Source of the DNA: Semisulcospira habei
Taxonomy: Eukaryota; Mollusca; Gastropoda; Semisulcospiridae
DNA: 64,000 bases
Direction: 5' to 3'
Assembly: GCA_036245525.1 (NCBI GenBank)
Contig: BTPG01000005.1
Coordinates: forward strand, 119,992,417 to 120,056,416
Part shown: positions 22,378 through 32,900 of the stretch, piece after piece
Position numbering within the stretch: the first letter of the stretch is position 1
Layout of the letters: every line of letters begins with the position of its first letter
The notes under the pieces: generated by a model
Databases searched by the model: none
Told to the model about the DNA's origin: nothing
The model's input: the letters and a program-made list of their open reading frames with translations, nothing else
Translations under genes and position numbers: made by a program

Positions 22378-25300
22378 TTCTTCTTCTTCTCGAACGCCGT
22401 CACACTTGGAGTTTGGCTCTCAAAATGAAATCTGTGGTCTTCTGTAGCGCCTCCACAGGCCCATACAGTTTCTCTCGTAGAGTGGCGGGCTTCGGCCATA
22501 TCTCCTCCCTCAGCGGCTGGTGGTTCCCACAGTCCTGGAGGATGTGCTCTGCGGTCTGCTCTGCTTCTCCACAAGGGCACAGGGGAGATGGCACGAGGTG
22601 GAAGCGTCTGTTCAGGTGGAAATTGAGTCGGTTGTGCCCGGTCCTCAGACGAAAGATGGTCACCTGCTCTTGTCTGGACAGCTGATGGTAACTGTCTAGG
22701 GGCCGTTGTGGTGGTCTGTACACAGACTTAATGATGGTCTTCATCTCTGTGAAGCTGACTCCATTTTCATCTTGTTCTTTCTCTGCGCCCACTTTTGCCA
22801 TTCTGTCAGCTTCTTCATTGCCGTAGATGCCACAGTGTGAAGGGATCCACTGCAGCACCAGTCTGGTGCACTTGATGTTTTGCAGTGCCTCTTGTAGACG
22901 TGGCAGTTTGCTTGCTGTTGCTGCCTCAAGGACAGACATGGCATCAGTAAGGAAGACAATCTGGGCATCAGGGTCTGCAGTGCCACTAAGGGTGTTAGCT
23001 GCGCGGACTAGGGCTTCCACCTCAGCTCTGTAATTTGTGCAGTGAAGGCCTGTTGGTACTGCCTCTGCCTGCCATTTTCCGTTTGGGTACTGAATGTACA
23101 CCCCAGCCCCTCCATCCTGAACTGCATCTGTGGCTGATCCATCGGTGTATGCCCGTATCCATGCTTCCTGGGGATACTTTTCTTCAAGCATGGCCAGTGT
23201 CAGGGCTTTCTTGCTCACAGTGCTGTGCTCATCTCTGGTGGTGATGTAGGGTACCGTGGAAGAGATGGTGATGTTTTCTGGCTTACTTTCCCAAGGTGGA
23301 AGGTCGCTAGCAGGATTCAGAGCCTCTACCTGCGCAGGCAGCTTTGCCTGGTGTTTTCTCTGCAGTGCTCTCGTCTCCTTCACAAAGCTTGATCTTTTCA
23401 GTCTCCCTGAGGTTGGTTGTTTCATCCTAGCGTTCATCGGATGGTCTTTGGAAGACTTGACCTTTGTGGACTGTATCAAGGCTTTGCAATCTCTTCTCAT
23501 GCGCAGGGGTGGGATGCCCGTTGTCTCTTCCATCTTTTCAATTGGTGTGGATCTCATTGCGCCGGTGATGATACGCAGTGCCTGGTTCTGAACTCTGTCA
23601 ATGGTCTGCTGGTGTGACTGGGCTGCCGTCAACCATGCATTAGATCCGTACTCAAGGTGTGGTCTCACTGTGCCTTGATATACATTTTTGAGGATCTTTT
23701 CATTGGCTCCCCATTGCGTTACAGCCAGCTTCCTCATGATGTTCAGCTTTCTTCTAGCTTTCGCTTCTGCATTCCAAATGTGCGACTTCCACGTCAGCCT
23801 CTTGTCAAGGGTGACTCCCAGGTATGTCTGTTGGTCTTCATACCGCAGCGGGGTGTTGCCCAGTGTTAGGTTGCCAGCCTTTGCCTTGATGGAGAGAGAG
23901 AAGAGTGTGGCTGATGATTTTTCTGTGTTGATGGTCACACACCAGTTGTTGGTCCAGTCTGTCAGCCTGTCCAGGGCTAGCTGCATCCTGTACGTAGCAG
24001 TTGTTGCATACTCTTCTGTGCACCAGAGTACCAGGTCGTCTGCGTACAGGGCTGCGTGTACTCCTTTTGGTAGCTCTGGCACAAGGTCGTTGATGAAAAG
24101 TATGAACAGTGTCAGTGACAGGACTCCCCCCTGTGGCACCCCCTGACGCAACAGCACTTTTTGGCCACAGTACCCATCCACTGTCACACGGGCTCTGCGA
24201 TTGTGCAGGTATGACTTGGTCCACCGGTACATATTCCCTTGGATGCCACTGCGAAGGAGTTTCACAAGGAGACCATCATTCCACACCTTGTCGAAAGCCT
24301 TCTGTAGGTCAATGAAGGCAGCTAATGTCACCTTCTGATCTTGAAAGGCATCTTCTATGACCTGTGCAAGGTGTGTTGTCTGGTCTTCTGTACTCTTGTA
24401 GCTTCTGAAGCCAGCTTGCTCTGGCACGATAATGCTCTCAGAGTCCAGGTACCACTGCAGGCGCTTGTTGATGATGCGCTCCATGGTCTTGCACACACAA
24501 CTTGTCAGGCTGATGGGGCGATAACTCAGGGCTTTGGACTTATTCTTCCCTTTCTTCAAAATTGGGATCATCCTGGCTTCCTTCCAGCACTGGGGTACCT
24601 GTCCTCCTCTCCAGCTGTGGTTAAAGATGTCCAGTAGCTTCATTAAGGCAGTGTTGCCAAGGTGTTGTAACATCTCGTTTGAGATGCTGTCTGGACCTGG
24701 AGATTTTTTCTTCTTCAGCTGTTTGATGGCCATCTTCAGTTCTGGAAGGGTGATGTCCTTCTTCATTGCATCATGGATGTTCACATCTCTTGTTCTCTCT
24801 CTTTCTTCCTGTCTGATTTCTTTCGCAAGCATTCGTGGGACAGTGATGTCACTTTCTTTCGCATAGATCTGTGCAAACATGTTTGCAGCTTTCCTACCAG
24901 TCAGTGCTTTCCCTTCTTCTTCCAAGGTGATCTTCTGTTCCCTGGTGCCCTCATCGTTCAACGCCTTGGTCAGTCTCCACAACTTCGTGGTGTCCCTGTC
25001 CATGTTTAGTCTTGCAGTCTTCTCTCTCCAACTTCTTCTTGTGCACTCCAACTTCATCTTCAGATACTGGGCCTTACTGTGTTGTAGCTTGATGTTGTTT
25101 TCTTGGCTGGGGTTGGTTTCAGCATCTTCTCTGGCCCTAGTGAGGTTGTCATGTGCTTTCTGAAGATCTGCGGTCCAGTATGGGGTGTAGATTTTCCGGA
25201 CCCCTCGAGGTATGGATTCCTTGGCTGCCTTACTGATAATGTCATTAAACTCTCTGACCACATTGTTGATGTTCCTTCCAGACACAGCGAGGTCTTGCAT

Positions 25301-26534
25301 TAGCTCATTTGTTCGGATACTGAACAAGCGCCAGTCTGCCTTTCGGTAGTTCCATCTTGGCCGGTGTGGCGAGCTAGCTGCTGTGCATCCTTTTAGGGTT
25401 AGGAGGATAGGGCGGTGGTCACTTCCTCCTAGCTGTGGTCCTACTGTTCTGCTGAGGCACTTATGAACATCTTCAGTGCAAAGCGCCAGGTCCGCTGTAG
25501 TGGTGGTGTGCCAGCGGCGAGAGTAGAAGGTAGGTTGGTCCTCAGGGTCATTGGCAAGTATCAGGTGGTTTTCATCTTGCCACTCCTCAATGTCTTCTCC
25601 TCTCTTGTCCAGTGTGTCATATCCCCAACTCTGGGACTGGCTGCTGAAGTCACCAGTGATGAGGAATCCACTGTCCGGGACCTGGATAGTGTCGAGGGAC
25701 AGCAACTTATCATTAGGGCAGTAGTAGTTGACAAGGTCAAGGGTGCTGTCACTGGTGGTTACCTTGACCTGGATGTATTCTGCCTCTTCCATGAATCTCC
25801 TGGTTTCGCTGGCATTCAGGTTGTTTCTAACTAGGGTCATAACCCCCCCCTTTCTTCCTCCCTTGGCGATCACTTCGGAAGACCTGATATCCTCTGACCT
25901 TAAAGGGTTTCCCTTCTTGCAGGTGTGTCTCTTGTATACAGCAGATGTTTATGCTGTTTTCATGCAGAAAGTGCTCTAGTTCTGTTTTCTTGTTGGTAAC
26001 CCCTTCGGCATTCCAGTGCATGATGTTCACATTGGCTTTTTCTTTGTCTCTGGTCTTGTTTTTTCGCTGGCCAGTCGCTCTACTTCCCAGTCCCCTGGCT
26101 CCTCGAGACAGTCGGGAAGGTCCTCCAGTCGCTGGGGGTGGGCTCTGAAGAGGCGCAGAGCCCGGTACTGCACCTGCCTGGTGAGACTCCACAGGGCGAG
26201 CACCATTCCTCTTGAATCCATCTCCAAGTGTCATATGGCTGTATATGCATGGTACTGTGGTTTATTAGAGTGCGCTGTGCAGCCCAGTACCTCCGTCTTC
26301 AGCACTCGGGGTTTCTGTCGGGGTTACCTCACCCTTAGCTCCTGGTCAAAAGGCCTTTCCTGGGAGCACAGGATGGTTTAGTTTTGGAGTATCCTTCTCC
26401 TAGATGGATTGCCGACCAAGGCTTATGGGTCCCATCTACTCAGGTTTTTCCTCGGAGTTTTCCTTCTCGAAGGAGATCTGCCAACCAAGGCTATCGAGCA
26501 TCCCTGCCCGGATTTGTATAGGGTTTACTCCCCT
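22378..26534 (-). mobile_element. LINE-B, full-length non-LTR retrotransposon with RNase H
   Basis: 4157 bp flanked by a perfect 14-bp TSD, AGCAATACCCTTTC at 22364-22377 and 26535-26548. In coding sense it has a leader of about 300 bp, one long EN-RT-RNase H frame with a single frameshift, and a 3' end GACGGCGTTCGAG followed by (AAG)n. With both ends, the TSD and only one disabling change, it is the youngest-looking element in the window. Confidence 0.92.
22400..26234 (-). pseudogene. LINE-B EN-RT-RNase H protein, one frameshift
   Basis: Two frames join at a run of eight Gs (about 25842-25849). The first part (from 26234) holds NIMHWNAEGVTNKK and CCIQETHLQEG of the APE endonuclease. The second, open from 25873 to 22400 (no ATG at its start, so it is a continuation), holds LITGDFSSQSQSWGYD, GGSDHRPILLT, RT (FIDLQKAFDKVW, RQGVPQGGVLS, ALYADDLVLW), RNase H with its acidic set (YTDGSATD, NYRAEVEAL, FLTDAMSV, GNEEADRMAK) and a Cys-rich end (CPCGEAEQTAEHILQDC). 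The domain order fits the I superfamily of LINEs. All catalytic residues are present, and only the G-run indel breaks it. Confidence 0.9.
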
Positions 26535-26548
26535 AGCAATACCCTTTC

Positions 26549-26783
26549 ACTGCCAACAAAAAAATTTAACACCACTTATCTGCAAGAGGCATGGATCCTC
26601 CTGCGCGCACACATTTGTGGAGGCTCATGAGGATCTATGCCTCTTGCTGAAACCACCTTGTAGCCACGTTCCTTTCATGGCTGGTGAACTTTGATGCTGA
26701 AATTAACAATGATTTCAAAAGCATAATCTGCCGCCACCGACACTGTAGGGGGTTAAACTATTTCAACCACTGTGCGAGATTAC
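26549..26783. repeat. Family-H3 hairpin in non-coding DNA
   Basis: An inverted repeat at 26579-26653: GCAAGAGGCATGGATCCTC pairs with GAGGATCTATGCCTCTTGC. The flanks contain TTAACACC and GGGGGTTAAAC. No gene; it lies just left of host exon 9. Confidence 0.6.
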
Positions 26784-26934
26784 CTTCCTGTGAGAATCCT
26801 GCACCAAGTACCTCCTGACAGCGATGCGGTTTTTCCAGCGTGCCGCAGAAGTACAGCTGGGTGACCATCGACGGCTCCACGAGAGCCCGAACTCGACTCT
26901 GAAACTTCTCCTGCACACTTGACGGCAACAAAGC
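26784..26934 (-). CDS. Host gene exon 9 of those visible (ART-like fragment)
   Basis: 151 nt, acceptor TTGTTTCAG, donor GTAATC. It encodes ALLPSSVQEKFQSRVRALVE, then VTQLYFCGT and CQEVLGAGFSQE. It ends in phase 1, so more exons must follow on the left. None could be recognised there, because that DNA is mostly transposons. Confidence 0.82.
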
Positions 26935-29900
26935 CTGAAACAACACAGCTGTGGAGTTGAGTAGCAGTACCTCCATCTGAGGAGGTAAATAAAGCTGTTC
27001 ATTGCATGAGTGTGTTAGTTTCAAGCTGAGCTGAGAATCCACGCCTCTTAAGGCCCCGCCACACATGCCCGATTTTGAGGCCGATTCCCGATCAGTTTCA
27101 AATCAGTAGGTGATCGGGCCGGACTATAAAAATGTGTGCACTGCCACACATTTCCCGACTTGTTTAGCCGACCGGTTTGAACCGAAGATCAAAGTCGTAC
27201 CTGTTCTGCAAAATGGCTGCTAGTTTTGACAGTGATGATGATGTGCTTGCATTATCAGCAGTTTTGCATCATATTCAGGAAGAGGCGGGCGAGACATCGG
27301 CAACGAAGGTGGTACCGATCTTCCGCCATTTTCAAACTGAAACGATGTGCTTTGCGAGACGCGCTCCGATTGGTTGAAGCTTACAATCGGGGCCGATTCG
27401 GATCGGAAAAATAGAGCAGGTTCTAGACACCCGATTCCCAGCCGATTGGGACCGGATCGGATATATGATGTCATCCGATTGCAATCGGATCGGAATCAGC
27501 TTCAAAATCGGGGCACAACCAGCATGTGTGGCGGGGCCTTTACAGATGGAGTGAACCAGATAACCCATTTAGCCCCAACATCCTGCAGCAGGAGATGGAT
27601 TGACCATGATAAATCAAGGGTAGTGCCAGATTAGCTTGTGAAAGCAGTGCACTGACCCGCCCCCTATTTATTTCATCTAAGTTTCAATGTACATACCTTG
27701 TTAATTGAGGACACCTCGTATTGCATCTTAACACTGGGGTCGGCTGACAGGGCCTTCATAAACTGGGTGGCAATGTCGGAAAAGATGGAGACATCTTGCG
27801 CGTGGTCATATGGTGCTGTCTGGCTGCGAACATGCCCTCTGATCATGTAGTGACTCTCATCTGCATATAGGAGATGTCAAAGGTAAGGTATACTCACAAA
27901 CCAGATCAGTGAGGATGTCCAGCACTGAGTAATTCCCCTTGGTATGTGTAAAGGTAAGGTATGAACACACATCTAGTATGATTGTGTATACTTTGCACAT
28001 GCACATAAACATTAATTTTTCTCTAAAATGTATTTTTTCGAAAAATACTTACCGATGACATTACTTACTTACTTACGCCTGTCACCCCTACCCGGGTATA
28101 GGCCGTCGACGAGAGACCTCCAGCAACTCCTGTCCTGTGCTTCTCCTTCGATTCTACTCCAGGTGGTTCCCAGTCTCTTGATGTCTGCTTGGAGGTCTCG
28201 ACGCCAGGAGTTTCTCGGCCTACCTCTTTTCCTCTTTCCCTGGGGGTTCCATGACAATGCCTGCCTAGTGATACTGGAAGCTGGCTTTCTCAGACTGTGA
28301 CCGATCCATCCCCATCTTCTTCGCCCAATTTCATTCTCTGCTGTTATCTGCTCTGTTCTCTCCCAGAGTCTGACGTTGCTGATCTTCCCTGGCCAGTGGA
28401 TTTTCAAAATTCTTCTAAGGCAACTGTTCATGAAGGTCTGTACTCTGTTGACTGTGGTTTTTGTCAATCTCCATGTCTCTGCTCCATATAGGAGAACTGC
28501 TTTTACATTGGAGTTGAAAATCCGGACTTTGGTGTGTTGTGACAGCTCTCTGGAACTCCACACTTTTTTCAACTGGAGAAAGGCTGCTCTGGCTTTACCG
28601 ATTCGTGCTCTGACATCTGCATCAGTGCCGCCTTTTTTGTCTATGATGCTCCCGAGATAGGTGAAGGACTCCACCTCCTCCAACGGGGTGCCAGCAAGCA
28701 AGACTGGTTCTTCCCTGGTTGCGTTCAGCCTCATTGTCTTTGTTTTCTGTTTGTGAATGGTGAGGCCCACTTGGGACGAGATGTCAGCAAGCCTCGTGGT
28801 CTTGTCCTGCATTTGTTGATGAGTGTGGGACAGTAATGCCAAGTCGTCTGCAAAATCGAGGTCGTCAAGCTGTGTCCACAGTGTCCACTGTATTCCACTT
28901 CGTCTGTGCTCTGTGGTCATCTTCATGACCCAGTCTATGGCCAGTAGGAAGAGGAGCGGAGACAGCAGACACCCCTGCCTGACACCAGTTCTGACCTGGA
29001 GCTCTCTGGTGAACTGCCCTTCATGGATCACGCGACATGTCATGCCATCATAGCTGCTCTTGATCAGGCGGACGAGCTTTGTGGGTACACCGTAGTGTCG
29101 TAGGAGTTTCCACAGAGTCTCTCGGTCCACGCTGTCAAATGCTTTCTCATAATCCACAAAGTTGACGTACAGTGGGGAGCTCCACTCCAGAGACTGTTCC
29201 ACGATGATGCGGAGAGTGGCGATCTGGTCTGTACATGATCGGTTCTTCCTGAATCCTGCTTTTACCGATGACATGACTGTCAGGAAATAGTCTACTTGCT
29301 TACCAATTTTAGCCTAAGACCCAAAGGGTCCCCCCAGGAGGCTCTCGGGGATCCCTAACAGGGACGAGAGTAGCCTCCCCTGCCCATCCGGTCACGTGCC
29401 CGGTGGTGTCTCCTTTAGCCAGTTGTCTACGGAGTTACCAGCGGCAAGCGGGGAGGAGGGAAGGACCTCCGAGTCATGTCATCGGTAAGTATTTTTCGAA
29501 AAAATACATTTTAGAGAAAAATTAATTTGTTTCCTCAAAACACATTACTGATGACATGACTGTCAGGAAGAATGACAAAAAGGAGGAGGGTGCCGCACAA
29601 TCCCTTTAAGAAACCTCTTCAGGGACGAAGACGGCCCGTCACTCCTGATCACACACTCCCGACAATTTTAGCGAAGTGCCACTTAAAGCGCCGAGGGCGC
29701 CTGGAGGGAGTGTTGCGCTGCAGAAGTTGCCCACCAACGTAAGGTTGTCGCGCTGGACTGTCAGGGCGCAGAAGTAGAAGCGGGCGATGGTAGATTCGTC
29801 CCGCCACCCCACCGCAGCCACAATGTCCTTAACCACAAAGGCGCGGTGAAGGCGAGACGTGCGGCCCTAGCGCGCACTCCATGGGCGCGGTTCCTCAGTG

Positions 29901-32900
29901 CCTCGGCTCCCTGTGGGGAGAGGTCGCAATAGGCGGACCGTAATACCCAGCGGCGCGAAGAGGAGAACGTTTGGGCTGAGAAGCCGGTTCTGCCGGCGGT
30001 CGGCGGCAAAGAGACGAGTCCGTCCCCTCCGCACGGATTTGGAGTGACGCAGGTAGATACGAAGAGCCTGCACCGGATCTTGCTGCGGAGTCCCCTGAGG
30101 AAGCCGAGTCGCGTAAGCGGCCGAGTGGCGATGACCGGAGGCGCTGTCAAGGGAGACCTAGGCTGAGCGTGAAGGAAGGATCCGGGAGTAGCTGAACGGA
30201 GCCATCCACTCAGAACTGCAGGCCGGCGGGGCGAGACGAGAGCGTGTGGAGCTCGCTGACGCGGGGCGCCGTGGCGAGGGCCATCAGGAAGCAGGTCTCC
30301 GAGTCACGTCAGCGAAGCGGGCCAGATGGAGCGGTTCAACGGTCCGAAGTCAGCCAGGGGAGGACCAGGGAGGTCCCAGCGCGGGACAAGGGAGCGGGAG
30401 ACCGGACGCTGCACGCCGAAACGCGCCATAAGTTCGGGCAGGTCCTTGCAGGCGCTGGGTCGGGACGGCCGAGGTGACGGTAGGCATCGGCGATCAAGAG
30501 GGGTAGCTGCTGCACCAGAGGGGAGCCAAGCTTGGTCTTGGACGAGCCAGCGAAGAAGTCCGCGAGCTGAGGAGTCGTCAGGCCGACGGTGGAGAGGCGG
30601 CGGTCAGAGCACCATGCACGAAGCACGCCACTTTCCCTCGTAGACACGTCTGGTAGAAGGTCTGCAGGCTGAAGCGATAGCGTCCGCAGTCGCACTCGAG
30701 AAGCCTCCAGCAGAGAGAGCTTGCCGCACAATCGCCAGGCGTGTAGGAGAAGTCGCTCGGGGCAGGGGTGGAAGAGCGGCTGTCGGCGCTGCTCGAGCAT
30801 CGTGCGGGGGGGTGGGAAGAGGGAGGGTGAGCCCGTGGCGAGACTGAGAAGGTCAGAAGTCCACGATCCGGTCCAGGAGACGGCCACCAGAAGGACTGCG
30901 TTGCATCCCCGGAGGCTGAGCAGGACTTGAGGACCAGGACCGCCGGAGGGTAGGTGTAAGCGACCAGTCTGTCCCAAGGGATTGAAGCGCATCAACTGCC
31001 CAGGCCAGGGGTCGGGAAACGGGGAGATGAAGAGGGGAAGCCGGAGACTCCACTTCGTGGCGAAGAGAACAAGGGGGGGGTGTGGGGGGTCTCCCAACGA
31101 GCGCATAACCAGCGAAGGATGTCCCAGCGTAGGGCGCAATCCGTGTGAAGAAGCTGCCTCCATTGCAAGAGGTAGGCTGCCAGGACGAACAGCTGACCTG
31201 GAGTGTGACGGGCTGGGAGGGAGAAGTCGCTGTCCTCGCACCAGCGAAGGGGGCGATAGAGGAGGAAGCAGAGGTCGGGAGAGCGGGTTTCTCCTGCGTC
31301 TGAAGGCAAGCCACGAATGAGGGGTTGTCGGAAGGACGAGGAGGTCCTGAGTCCGAAGATCGTATCGCCAAGCGCCGAGGGCCTGCCAACTGCAACCAGT
31401 CCCAGCGGGTTGACGTGCCGCGAAGTCAGGTTCGCGGGCCAGCGGCCGGCCGACGAGCGAAAATTCGGAAGAAGGAGAGCGCCCCAACCGTCGAGACCGG
31501 CAACGACGCAGCGAGAGACGGGCAGTGGCAGGGTCAGGGGGAATCCGGGAGCCGAGCCAAGAATGTCCGTCAAGCGAAGCCAATGGGCCGCAGCACAGGA
31601 GAGATCGGCACCAGGGTAGAGAGATCGCCGGAGGACGGCCTCCAGAGGCGGAGTACAGAAGACCGAGGGAAGGAGATCAGCCGCCGCACTCATCAGGAGG
31701 AGGAGCTGGAGCCGCAGTCAGGTGGGGACCGCCGCGTCCGCAGCTACCCGCGGGCTAGAAAGGCACGAACTGGATCCGAGGCTCGGGAAGACGCACCAAG
31801 TTGCGGTCGGTCACCAAATCCATCCCCAGGTGAACAAGTGGCAAGAGGGCGAGAGGTCGGACTGTTGGCGCTGACCAGGGCGACCAGGCGAGCAAACCGG
31901 AGGAGGAGAGCATCCCTGCCCTACGAAGAGGGACCACTGACTGATACCGCAGAAGCAGGTCGACCAAGGAGGAGAATGGCTGGCGGAAGATCGAAGGTCT
32001 CGGGCAACCAAGGCATCCACGATCCACGCAAGGACCCAGGGCTGAGGGGGAGACCACACCGGAGAGGCCGAGCTGGAAACGGTCCCGTCGACGGCAAGCG
32101 AAGACAACGGTGGGGGCGGGAGGCATGGGGACGCACAGAAGCAACAGGTAGGTCCAGGATGGCGGCGACGACCAAGGGCTGAAGGCGACGCGAAGGGTCC
32201 GAGGCGGGGGAGCCGTGCCGAGCGACGAGCAGCATCGCAACTTCCCAAGAAAGAACGGAGACCTGCGCGCGAAGGGCAAGGGCCTTGGTCCGAAGGGGCG
32301 GGAACTCAATCCACAAGGGTGGCGCTGGGCCCACAGGCCTAGAAGGGTTCCTTCAGAGACTGCCAGGCAGGGCCGAAAGACGCGGGTACCCACAGGAGCA
32401 CGGTAGAGCTGCGACGTCGCATCAGGGGAGATGGTCAGGAAGGAGCCAGGCCGCCACGAACGAAGGAAGGCAAGGGGAGGAGGGTTCGAAGCCACGCGGA
32501 AGATCTGCTAGAGCTGGGAAGGGTTTCCGCAATCACGAGCGCCGGCGGAACCACCGGAGGCAGCGAGCACGAAGGGGAGCGAGTGGCCAGCGAACCAGGG
32601 AGCCGAAGGCTAGGACGCTAGCAGGCCAGCGGCGAACGCAGGACGCCGAGTCATCCACTGGAGAGGGTCGGGGAGACGCTGGAGGCGAAGGGTGCAGGGA
32701 GCGGGGAAGAGGATGTCCCGAGGGGAACGACAGCGCCGAGCACAAGGCGAAGGTCGACAGGGACACCGGAGGGAGTCGAGCGGGCGGGCGACGAACGTCG
32801 GGCGCCGCAACTATCCAGGCGACGAGGGCGAAGACGTCGATCCCCACTGCACTGGGTGTACCCCAAGGGGCACCCATCCAAGTGCTAACAGAGCGCGACG

